Below are positions 58,209-64,000 of a stretch of DNA of 64,000 bases, piece by piece. The stretch is from IMG/VR virus record IMGVR_UViG_3300034198_012226, positions 22,482 to 86,481 of that record. One strand, given 5' to 3'. The notes beneath the pieces are model-generated. The model ran no database searches. It was given only the letters and a program-made list of their open reading frames with translations, and was not told the origin of the DNA. The first letter of the stretch is position 1. Each line of letters begins with the position of its first letter. Made by a program: the position numbers and the translations under genes. The stretch comes from a virus.

Positions 58209-58970
58209 TTAGGCAGCGGCAGGGGCAGCGGCGCGGCGCGCTTTACCTTTACCGGCTGGCTTGCCTTGCTCGGCAGGGGCAGGGGCAGGGGCAGGGGCAG
58301 GGGCACCGGCAGCGGCACCGGCGGCAGCGATAGCGGCACCGGCTTGCTTGTCGGCGAACTCAGCCAGGGCAGCGGCTTTGCCCTCAGCGAACGATTGCGC
58401 CAGGGCGGCAGGCACGCCCAAAGCATTGCGGAAATCGTCCATCAAGCCAGGGGCAGCGCGGCCGGTCACCAGCAAAGCCAGGGCAGCGCGCAGAACGTCG
58501 GAATCCGTCATGATGGAATCAGCCGCCACCAGCCCACGTTCGGCAATTTCTTTCTCGACGGCAACCTTTACGGCAGCGGCTTGCTCCTCGGCCTTCTTGG
58601 CTTTGGCTTGCTCTTTCTCGGCCTCGGTTTTCTCGGCAGGCAGGGCGGCAAGATAGGCAGTCTCGAACACGTTCGCCAGGCGCTCGGCCTCGGCCTCATT
58701 GCGTGCGGCGCGCTCCTCGGCAGTGATTTGCTCTTGCGGCTTGATGAACAGGGCAATGTAACCCACGGCAACAAAGCCAGCGTGAAGGGCCTTGCCCTGG
58801 ATGCTCTTGCTTTTTGCTGCCTCGGCAGCGCCAGCCAGCCAGTATTTATCCGTGCCCTTTACAGCGGTGAGGGCAGCGGTAAAGATGATGTTCAGGCGAA
58901 GGGCGGCACCGGCTTGCTTGTTACCAGCCAGGGCGGCGATTTGAGTTTGAAAGTCAAGATTCTGTTTCAT
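58209..58970 (-). CDS. Ala-rich protein with (Pro-Ala) linker and basic tail
   Basis: 253 residues; GGAG precedes the ATG. Ala is by far the commonest residue. Helical segments (NIIFTAALTAVKGTDKYWLAG, EAERLANVFETAYLAALPAE) lead to a Pro-Ala repeat (APAPAPAPAPA) and a basic end (GKPAGKGKARRAAAPAAA) like a histone-H1-type tail. It may bind DNA at the origin. Codon use is odd: the Pro-Ala part is encoded by five perfect GGGGCA hexamers on the plus strand, and word use matches the non-coding arrays nearby. Confidence 0.65.
   Translation of the reverse strand: MKQNLDFQTQIAALAGNKQAGAALRLNIIFTAALTAVKGTDKYWLAGAAEAAKSKSIQGKALHAGFVAVGYIALFIKPQEQITAEERAARNEAEAERLANVFETAYLAALPAEKTEAEKEQAKAKKAEEQAAAVKVAVEKEIAERGLVAADSIMTDSDVLRAALALLVTGRAAPGLMDDFRNALGVPAALAQSFAEGKAAALAEFADKQAGAAIAAAGAAAGAPAPAPAPAPAEQGKPAGKGKARRAAAPAAA
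58276..58305 (+). repeat. Five tandem GGGGCA hexamers (G-quadruplex-prone)
   Basis: Five exact GGGGCA units in a row on the plus strand, inside the minus-strand Ala-rich gene. Four or more G4 runs with 2-base loops are a strong G-quadruplex motif. The tract could slip by whole hexamers without changing frame. Confidence 0.85.
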
Positions 58971-59048
58971 GGTTTGATGCTCCTATTTGGAGTGCCCTAC
59001 AGGGCGGGTTATCCGGATCAACAATGCGTTGTCCGTTTGAGAGATTCC

Positions 59049-59077
59049 ATTCTCGCAGAACTCATATACGTTTGCAA
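59049..59077 (-). promoter_or_regulatory. Candidate sigma70-like promoter for the Ala-rich gene
   Basis: On the minus strand TTGCAA, 17-base spacer, GAGAAT, about 80 bases before the ATG at 58970. Confidence 0.5.
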
Positions 59078-59170
59078 GTGTTTTCTTTGAAGTGTACGGA
59101 ATATGTTGTTCGTTGTTTCGCCGCCACATTCCCATGTTGCTATCCGGCAACATGTACGAGGGCACTAATA

Positions 59171-59187
59171 GTTGTCACTCTGACAAC
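59171..59187. repeat. Inverted repeat bordering the GC array
   Basis: GTTGTCA-CTC-TGACAAC, a perfect 7-bp inverted repeat. A 14/15 direct copy of its left 15 bases lies at 59477-59491, so the GC-rich array between is bracketed by direct repeats. Confidence 0.65.
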
Positions 59188-59190
59188 ATG

Positions 59191-59476
59191 GGCACCGGCA
59201 CTGGCCATGGCAGCGCCAGGGCAGGCGGCAGGGGCACCGGCACCGGCAGTGCCAGGGCAGGCGGCAGCGGCAGGGGCAGCGCCAGGGGCACCGGCAGTGC
59301 CAGGGCAGGCGGCAGGGGCAGCGCCTATATAGGAGGGCAGCGCCAGGGGCACCGGCAGTGCCAGGGGCAGGGGCACCGGCAGTGCCTATATAGGAGGGCA
59401 GCGCCAGGGGCACCGGCAGTGCCAGGGGCACCGGCACCGGCAGTGCCTAAGCCAGGGGCAGCGGCAGCGCCTATGT
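59191..59476. repeat. GC-rich GGCA-type repeat array 1
   Basis: Low-complexity DNA built from GGCACCGGCA, GTGCCAGGGCA, GGCGGCA and GGGGCAGCGCC words. It includes a 61-bp direct repeat (about 59322-59370 and 59383-59431) that begins around CTATATAG. Frames across it are compositional artefacts, not genes. Confidence 0.8.
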
Positions 59477-59489
59477 GTTGTTACTCTGA

Positions 59490-59580
59490 CACTCTTATAT
59501 AAGACTTACAGGCACTCTTATATAAGACTTACAGGCACTCTTATATAAGACTTAGGGGCACTCTTATATAAGACTTCACA
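59490..59580. repeat. Four tandem 23-bp iterons (candidate replication origin)
   Basis: Four head-to-tail units at 59490, 59513, 59536 and 59559, exact period 23, core CACTCTTATATAAGACTTA. Each holds the 10-bp palindrome CTTATATAAG. Units 1 and 2 are identical; 3 and 4 differ only in the last few bases. Iterons of this size bind replication initiators in plasmids and some phages. Confidence 0.85.
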
Positions 59581-59595
59581 CTTTTTAACACAAAG

Positions 59596-59604
59596 TTATC
59601 CACA
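59596..59604 (+). promoter_or_regulatory. DnaA box 1
   Basis: TTATCCACA, a perfect consensus DnaA box, 16 bases after the last iteron. Confidence 0.8.
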
Positions 59605-59645
59605 ATTGGCACCCCTCAAAACGCATCAGATCGGCCTGTATTGAG

Positions 59646-59654
59646 TTATCCACA
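59646..59654 (+). promoter_or_regulatory. DnaA box 2
   Basis: TTATCCACA again, same orientation, exactly 50 bases from box 1. Confidence 0.8.
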
Positions 59655-59706
59655 GGCACCCTACCCTACCCCTTACCAGGGCGGCGAACGTGGCACCAGG
59701 ACGTTT

Positions 59707-59726
59707 TACTGTATATTTATACAGTA
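59707..59726. promoter_or_regulatory. LexA-type (SOS) box
   Basis: TACTGTATATTTATACAGTA: CTGT-N8-ACAG with 9-bp perfect arms, as in the gammaproteobacterial LexA consensus. It lies in an AT-rich stretch (59700-59785) next to the iterons and DnaA boxes. That stretch may also serve as the unwinding element. Confidence 0.7.
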
Positions 59727-59788
59727 GTTTTTGCTTAAAAAATAGGCAGTTTTGGCACCGGATTTGCCTATTATTTAGGCAGCAAACA

Positions 59789-59945
59789 GGGCAGCGCCAG
59801 GGGCACCGGCACCGGCACCGGCAGTGCCAGGGCAGGCGGCAGGGGCAGCGCCAGGGGCACCCGTGCTTAAATTTTAGGCAGGGCAGGCAGCGCCAGGGCA
59901 GGCGGCAGCGCCAGGGGCACCGGCAGTGCCAGGGCAGGTGACGGG
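59789..59945. repeat. GC-rich GGCA-type repeat array 2
   Basis: Same word set as array 1 (GGCACCGGCA, GTGCCAGGGCAGG, GGCAGCGCCAGGGGCA), interrupted by a short AT-rich TTAAATTTTAGG. No gene. Confidence 0.75.
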
Positions 59946-60046
59946 GCAGTCTTTAGCGCGCTGGACGGTGCCGGTGGCGATCCTACCCGCTCAAAAATTC
60001 CCGGCGCATTTTCCAAAAATTCGATGCAATTCCGACAACACCGGCA

Positions 60047-60061
60047 CCGCAGTCGGTGTAG
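60047..60061. repeat. Weak copy of dispersed palindrome
   Basis: CCGCAGTCGGTGTAG, 11 of 15 matches with an intact GTGTAG end, 46 bases upstream of the rightward promoter. Confidence 0.4.
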
Positions 60062-60077
60062 GACATGACGCCGCCCC

Positions 60078-60136
60078 TGTGTCATCCAGGACACACGGGA
60101 TTTCCAGATGACAAGTGGAACGAACTCATCTATGAT
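60078..60136 (+). promoter_or_regulatory. Rightward promoter with upstream inverted repeat
   Basis: ATGACA (60108-60113), 17-base spacer, TATGAT (60131-60136). The inverted repeat TGTGTC/GACACA (60078-60095) lies just upstream and could be an operator. It drives the rightward block leading to terminase. Confidence 0.6.
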
Positions 60137-60170
60137 TGCCCCCAGTCAAAACAACAGGGGAATCGGAAAC

Positions 60171-60359
60171 ATGTTCAGGCCAACGTCAAACGTCGGGAAA
60201 GCGGCAAAGCGGTCAGCACTGTCCATCATCGCTGGCACCGCCATCGCCACCTCCTACCACGTCGTCATGGGCCAGAACCCTGTCGCCACCCTATCTCTGG
60301 GCGTCGGCGCTCTCATCGGCATCGCCACCCTCATCGCCTACTACAAGCCAGCCAAATGA
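60171..60359 (+). CDS. Small two-span membrane protein
   Basis: 62 residues from ATG 60171; an upstream ATG lies within the -10 box and cannot be used. Basic start (MFRPTSNVGKAAKRS), then SALSIIAGTAIATSYHVVMG and LSLGVGALIGIATLIAYY as probable membrane spans. First gene of the rightward unit. Function unknown. Confidence 0.6.
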   Translation: MFRPTSNVGKAAKRSALSIIAGTAIATSYHVVMGQNPVATLSLGVGALIGIATLIAYYKPAK

Positions 60360-60808
60360 ACATCTTCGCCCATACCGAACCCACCGGCCCGTACCCCGCC
60401 TACGTCTCGATCAACGACCGGCACAACGACCACGTCACGATCACGGTGCGCAGCCGTGGCAACGACGGGCGCGACATCGGTGCCATGACCATGCCCACCT
60501 GGAAGCTCCGTGAAATGGCCACCAAGCTCCTGGAGCACTGCGACGCCGTCGATGAAACGAACGGCAAACTGAAACAGGCACCGGCACAGCTCCCGAAACC
60601 GCCCCTGGGCAGCTCCCACTTCCCGAGCGTGGACGAGATGGTCAACCGCTTCCTGGGCTGGAAACTGCCCGAAGACTTCTACCCCGACTGCGGCATCCAG
60701 TTCGCCAAGCCCGCTGACCAGCTCTCCTGGCCGACCGGCACCAACCTGCTGCACGCTGGCCAGGCCAAGGGAATGATCCTGCACATCCTGACGGGCGGTG
60801 CCAAGTGA
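60356..60808 (+). CDS. Unknown protein
   Basis: 150 residues from ATG 60356 overlapping the previous stop. PYPAYVSINDRHNDHVTITV, REMATKLLEHCDAVDETNGK, FLGWKLPEDFYPDCGIQF and PTGTNLLHAGQAKGMILHIL. The WKLPEDFxPDCGI core is a pattern I associate with small proteins of many phages. Function unknown. Confidence 0.65.
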   Translation: MNIFAHTEPTGPYPAYVSINDRHNDHVTITVRSRGNDGRDIGAMTMPTWKLREMATKLLEHCDAVDETNGKLKQAPAQLPKPPLGSSHFPSVDEMVNRFLGWKLPEDFYPDCGIQFAKPADQLSWPTGTNLLHAGQAKGMILHILTGGAK

Positions 60809-60876
60809 GCTTCCTCGCCATTTTCATGATCCTGACGGGCCTGGGTGCCCCGAAACCACCGGAGCCAAAGCCGTGA
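60805..60876 (+). CDS. 23-residue hydrophobic peptide
   Basis: GTG 60805 overlaps the previous stop and its own stop overlaps the next GTG. VSFLAIFMILTGLGAPKPPE is a short membrane segment with a Pro-rich end. Real translation is plausible from the coupling but not certain. Confidence 0.4.
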   Translation: MSFLAIFMILTGLGAPKPPEPKP

Positions 60877-61058
60877 ACACCGACACCATCAACCTGCTGC
60901 CCTTCCTGTACTACCTGGCCCTGGGCCTGGGTTGCTACGCCTACGGCCACAAGGCCGGTCGCAAGGACGGCATCAAGGAAGTCTTCGAGAGCGTCCGCAA
61001 GGGCGACTCCTACGAGACCGCCAGCGAAGTCATCTACGGCGAGGTGCTGCCAACATGA
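60873..61058 (+). CDS. Small membrane-anchored protein
   Basis: 61 residues from GTG 60873 with GGAG upstream. One hydrophobic segment (LLPFLYYLALGLGCYAYG) and a charged tail (KAGRKDGIKEVFESVRKGD). Function unknown. Confidence 0.55.
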   Translation: MNTDTINLLPFLYYLALGLGCYAYGHKAGRKDGIKEVFESVRKGDSYETASEVIYGEVLPT

Positions 61059-61312
61059 TCGCCACCACCCACAACGGTGGCTGCGCGGCCATCAAGGAAG
61101 TCCGGATCGACGGCAAGGTCGTCAAGCACGTCGTGTACGCCGACACCGCCAATGGCTTCGCCATCGTCCACAAGACCGATGAAGCGGGCCGGATCGTGAC
61201 CAAGGACGACTGCATCGTCATCGAGCCGGTCATCGGCACCGTCAGCCTCGTCCTCAATCCGGACTGGGCCTACAACCGCGAGCACGCCGCCTTCGAGCCG
61301 GTGAGGAGCTGA
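61055..61312 (+). CDS. Small beta-rich protein
   Basis: 85 residues, ATGA overlap with the previous stop. CAAIKEVRIDGKVVKHVVYA, GFAIVHKTDEAGRIVTKDDC. A beta-meander of the kind found in short phage proteins. Function unknown. Confidence 0.6.
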   Translation: MIATTHNGGCAAIKEVRIDGKVVKHVVYADTANGFAIVHKTDEAGRIVTKDDCIVIEPVIGTVSLVLNPDWAYNREHAAFEPVRS

Positions 61313-61315
61313 CTG

Positions 61316-61441
61316 ATGTTCAACTGGCTTGACCTTACCTGCGTCCACCGCGAGCGGGCCTTCGTCCAGAAGGCTTGCCGCCGCTTCGCCCTGATTGCTC
61401 TGCCCGCGCTGGCACTTGCCTGTGCGGTAACCTTACTGTGA
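61316..61441 (+). CDS. 41-residue single-span membrane protein
   Basis: From ATG 61316, three bases after the preceding stop. MFNWLDLTCVHRERAFVQKA, then the membrane segment FALIALPALALACAVTLL at the very end. GAGGAG precedes. Function unknown. Confidence 0.5.
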   Translation: MFNWLDLTCVHRERAFVQKACRRFALIALPALALACAVTLL

Positions 61442-61449
61442 GACCCGAC

Positions 61450-62220
61450 ATGAAACACTTCGTCAGCGCCACCCTGTGGTTTTCCGTTGCCCAGTTCGTT
61501 ATCCTGTTGATCACCGGCCTGTTCGGCATCACGCCGATCCAGGAAACCTTCTTCCCTACACTGGGTATGGTGGCCTTCTTCGGCGTCTGGAACGCCATCC
61601 TGCGTGAGCGCCAGAAGAAGCGCGACTGGGTCGAGGCCAATGCCCGTCACCGTGAAGCCATGCTCGCGGGCGGCAAGCGCGCATCGTGGCCACCGAAGCG
61701 CCCTGCCGACGCCGGGGGCGAGTTCCACGTCGATGTCGATATGGATCGCCTGCGCAAGACCCTGTTCAAGACCACCGGCATGGGCCGCACCGAGATGCCC
61801 GTGGGCGACGGCTATGTCGATCCGGCCAAGGGCGTGAACCCGACGAAGCCGTGGCCCCGCTCGAACCCGCACCGCAACGAACAGTTCTTCGATGAACAGC
61901 TCGGCAAGCGCCAGACGACCCGCACGCCCGACCAGTATTCGCGCCGCACCGACCCGAAGCCGGCCGACACCGTGACCGTCACGCCTGACCCGCTGCCGAT
62001 CACCAGTCCAGCCCACCCGCTGCACGCCCAGACCTATGGTTCGACCTTCGGCAACACGAACGAGGACTCCTACCGCGCCCCGTGCGCCCCGGCACCGTCT
62101 TCGCACTCGTCGTCGCACTCGACCTACGACAGTTCGCCGTCGTACTCGTGCAGCAGCGACAGCGGCTCGTCCAGCTCCTCGGACAGCGGCTCCTGCGGTG
62201 GTGGCGGCGGCTGCGACTGA
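61450..62220 (+). CDS. Membrane protein with Ser/Cys/Gly-rich tail
   Basis: 256 residues. Two membrane spans (FVSATLWFSVAQFVILLITG; FFPTLGMVAFFGVWNAIL), a basic helix, a Pro-rich region and a final tail SSDSGSCGGGGGCD. Such tails occur on secreted or membrane proteins, not usually on phage early proteins. A palindrome copy covers codons 36-41. Function unknown. Confidence 0.6.
   Translation: MKHFVSATLWFSVAQFVILLITGLFGITPIQETFFPTLGMVAFFGVWNAILRERQKKRDWVEANARHREAMLAGGKRASWPPKRPADAGGEFHVDVDMDRLRKTLFKTTGMGRTEMPVGDGYVDPAKGVNPTKPWPRSNPHRNEQFFDEQLGKRQTTRTPDQYSRRTDPKPADTVTVTPDPLPITSPAHPLHAQTYGSTFGNTNEDSYRAPCAPAPSSHSSSHSTYDSSPSYSCSSDSGSSSSSDSGSCGGGGGCD
61556..61570. repeat. Dispersed 15-bp palindrome, copy N
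   Basis: CTACACTGGGTATGG, 12 of 15 matches, inside the membrane protein gene, using an ACA codon. Confidence 0.45.
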
Positions 62221-62235
62221 CCTGGAGGCTCGCCG

Positions 62236-62481
62236 ATGAAGACCTTATCCCTTCCTCGGCGGGCCAACCGCCATAGGAAATGCCCGAAACGGCTTGAAAT
62301 GTGCATGAAACGGTTGAAAAAGGCCCGAAAAGCACAGGAAACCGAAGAAAAACGTGTGGAATTGGCCGAAATGGTGAACAAATCGGCCCTTTCCATCAAA
62401 AAAGCCGCAGAAAAGTGCGGTATCACCCACAGACAGATGGCCCGGTACGTGGCTGCTGCATCAAGGAACAGCCATGTTTGA
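62236..62481 (+). CDS. Small helix-turn-helix protein
   Basis: 81 residues with GGAGG before the ATG. Very basic. The C-terminal half SIKKAAEKCGITHRQMARYV is a psq/homeodomain-like helix-turn-helix. Codon choice is less GC-rich than in neighbours. It may regulate the packaging operon or act as a terminase partner. Confidence 0.6.
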   Translation: MKTLSLPRRANRHRKCPKRLEMCMKRLKKARKAQETEEKRVELAEMVNKSALSIKKAAEKCGITHRQMARYVAAASRNSHV

Positions 62482-62920
62482 AGGCGAAGGCGGGGAGTTC
62501 CCCCGCAAACCCGTTGCACCACTTGACGGAGCGCACATCCCGGTTTCCTCCGTGGACGTGTCGCTCTACAACACCATGGAGCTGCTGACGCTCCGGAACA
62601 AGATCGACGCCAGGCTCCCGCCCATGTCCATGGCCGAGCTGAACCTGGAGGAGGAGGTCGTGCGCCAGTTCATGACCGTCAAGGCGCTCCAGGCCACGAC
62701 CCTGGAAGGCAACGAGGAGGGCAACAAGAAGGCCGCGGTGGTCAACGCCTGCGCCGCCGCCCTCCAGCAGCTCGCCAAGCTCCAGATCGAAATCCACACC
62801 GCCGAGCGATTCAAGAAGATCGAAAACCTGCTCATCAAGCACCTGAAGCTGCTCCCGAAAGAGGCCGCTGAAGCATTCCTCTCGGCCTATGCCGAACTCA
62901 TTCTGGAGCCAAACTCATGA
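62474..62920 (+). CDS. Candidate terminase-associated helical protein
   Basis: 148 residues. SLYNTMELLTLRNKIDARLP, LEEEVVRQFMTVKALQATTL, KKIENLLIKHLKLLPKEAAE are almost all helical. Its position two genes before the large terminase and the all-alpha nature suggest a small terminase subunit or related protein, without clear sequence proof. Confidence 0.4.
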   Translation: MFEGEGGEFPRKPVAPLDGAHIPVSSVDVSLYNTMELLTLRNKIDARLPPMSMAELNLEEEVVRQFMTVKALQATTLEGNEEGNKKAAVVNACAAALQQLAKLQIEIHTAERFKKIENLLIKHLKLLPKEAAEAFLSAYAELILEPNS

Positions 62921-63117
62921 CCGCCCAAATCCACCCTGAAGAAGCCCAGGTACTGGCCTTAATCCACATGGAAATCCTGACCCTCTCGCCGGACAAGCAG
63001 CAGAAGGTCACCAACACCGCCGCTGCCCTGCGCGAGTTCATCCGTGCAAATGGGCCGGAGGCATACATGGCACTGGCGCTGGTCGGCGCGGAGATGGCCG
63101 CAACGGGGATCGTATGA
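62917..63117 (+). CDS. Small helical protein
   Basis: 66 residues, ATGA overlap on both sides. EEAQVLALIHMEILTLSPDK, TNTAAALREFIRANGPEAYM. Function unknown; part of the packaging operon. Confidence 0.55.
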   Translation: MTAQIHPEEAQVLALIHMEILTLSPDKQQKVTNTAAALREFIRANGPEAYMALALVGAEMAATGIV

Positions 63118-63224
63118 CCCAGTTGATCGCCTACGTCCTCCAGTACGCCAGCTACAAACGCTGGTCGCTCAAGCTCAAGACCATCATGCTGATCGACTCG
63201 GATCGCCGGAGTCGCAATGACTGA
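63114..63224 (+). CDS. 36-residue basic peptide before terminase
   Basis: ATG 63114 overlaps the previous stop and its own stop lies inside the terminase start region. MTQLIAYVLQYASYKRWSLK, ending in DRRSRND. Coupling on both sides supports translation. Confidence 0.5.
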   Translation: MTQLIAYVLQYASYKRWSLKLKTIMLIDSDRRSRND

Positions 63225-64000
63225 CCTGATGCGCGAGCTGGAAAAGCTCGACCCTACACTGGCTTCAGTATTGCGCAATCCCATGTGCAGCGATCCGGCG
63301 TTCCAACGCCATATCGCTCGTATGCTGGCGTCGATGTCGGCCCATGGCCGCGACACAATCTCCGAGTTCATCACGACCAACACCTACCTCAAGGGCGAGC
63401 CGTTCTCGTTCCAGGATCACGAGTACCAGGACTTCATCCTGCGCGATCCGTCGAAGGAGAAGGTCATCATCAAGTCGGCGCAGATGGGCATCTCCGAGAT
63501 GAGCGCCCGCATGGCACTTGCCATGGGCAACCTCATCTCCGGGTTCTCGACCATCTACACCTTGCCTTCGGCGAAGGCGGCGCAGAACTTCATGAAGACC
63601 CGTATCGACCCGATCATCGCCGGGTCGCCGTACCTGAAGGACGCGGTCTCCAAGGCGGTGGACAACACCGAGATGAAGCAGTTCGGCGACTCCTACCTGT
63701 ACCTGAAGGGTGCCCAGGTGGACAGCCAGGCTATTTCCGTCCCGGCTGACATGCTGATCGGCGACGAGGTGGACAACTCGAACCAGGAGGTGTTGACGCT
63801 GTTCGAGTCGCGCCTGATCCACTCGAAACACCAGCTCAACGTGAAGCTGTCCACGCCGTCCGTGCCTGGCTATGGCATCGACAAGGCGTACAAGGAGTCC
63901 CGCCGCCACATCCACTTCTGCAAGTGCAAGCACTGCAACAACTGGTTCGAGCCGGACTACTTCGAGCACGTCAAGATTCCGGACTTCAAGGGCGACATCG
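63217..64000 (+). CDS. terL: Terminase large subunit (5' part)
   Basis: The frame runs open to the window end; 261 codons are seen. After a helical start come the packaging-ATPase motifs: Walker A-like VIIKSAQMGISE (~84-93), coupling-like IYTLPSAKAAQNF, Walker B MLIGDEVDN (~181-188) with the acidic pair, and a zinc-like CKCKHCNNW (~235). This pattern resembles the GpA-type large terminases that translocate and cut DNA. Capsid genes should follow to the right. Confidence 0.88.
   Translation, partial: MTDLMRELEKLDPTLASVLRNPMCSDPAFQRHIARMLASMSAHGRDTISEFITTNTYLKGEPFSFQDHEYQDFILRDPSKEKVIIKSAQMGISEMSARMALAMGNLISGFSTIYTLPSAKAAQNFMKTRIDPIIAGSPYLKDAVSKAVDNTEMKQFGDSYLYLKGAQVDSQAISVPADMLIGDEVDNSNQEVLTLFESRLIHSKHQLNVKLSTPSVPGYGIDKAYKESRRHIHFCKCKHCNNWFEPDYFEHVKIPDFKGDI

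Noticed and set aside
59024-59502. Long open frames in the GC arrays (Gly/Ala/Pro repeats)
   Set aside because: They come from low-complexity DNA, have no ribosome site, and the two strands and several frames are open at once.
59490-59580. Tandem repeats that could suggest a CRISPR array
   Set aside because: The units are directly adjacent with no variable spacers, so they are iterons.

Overview
This window is most of the non-structural half, plus the tail and lysis end, of a large tailed bacteriophage (Caudoviricetes). The evidence is a terminase large subunit running off the right edge, tail-tip and fibre genes entering from the left, a muramidase endolysin with holin candidates, and a phage-type replication set. 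No integrase or capsid gene is visible. The DNA is GC-rich with densely packed, overlapping genes. Canonical DnaA boxes, a perfect LexA-type palindrome and sigma70-like promoters suggest a GC-rich proteobacterial host; the species cannot be named from this sequence.

Layout. 1-11.4 kb (+): tail tip, a distal-tail-like protein carrying inserted sugar-binding-like modules, a muramidase with a holin-like gene, fibre and decoration-like genes, and a second holin candidate, closed by a bidirectional terminator at 11.44 kb. 11.45-36 kb (-): a frameshifted HNH gene, thymidylate synthase, a SLOG-like protein, an SbcCD-like pair, DNA ligase, a cobalamin-type ribonucleotide reductase, a nuclease, DNA polymerase I split over two genes, a dATP/dGTP diphosphohydrolase-like protein, a DEDDh exonuclease, GroES, a primase-helicase, an SNF2 helicase and a KTSC-dUTPase fusion. 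36-57 kb (-): about 45 mostly small, overlapping genes of largely unknown function, among them ParB-like, DnaJ-like and PAPS-reductase-like proteins. 57.05-60.15 kb: a control region with four 23-bp iterons, two DnaA boxes, a LexA-type box, GC-rich GGCA arrays, and one Ala-rich gene holding a GGGGCA hexamer tract. 60.17-64 kb (+): small membrane and DNA-binding genes leading to terminase.

Transcription therefore diverges from the 57-60 kb control region and converges at 11.4 kb. The minus-strand genes make DNA precursors (ribonucleotide reductase, thymidylate synthase, dUTPase, diphosphohydrolase) and replicate or recombine DNA (primase-helicase, polymerase, exonucleases, ligase, SbcCD-like pair). 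The plus-strand genes serve packaging, tails and lysis.

The most unusual signals are: (i) a 15-bp near-palindrome, CTACACTSAGTGTAG, found about 17 times at 12/15 or better, in coding and non-coding DNA and often near start codons; (ii) the iteron, DnaA-box and LexA-box cluster; (iii) a PolA whose proofreading domain is divided between two genes with three others between them; (iv) a Hint/intein-like domain ending the tail-tip protein; and (v) an HNH gene broken by a two-base slip.
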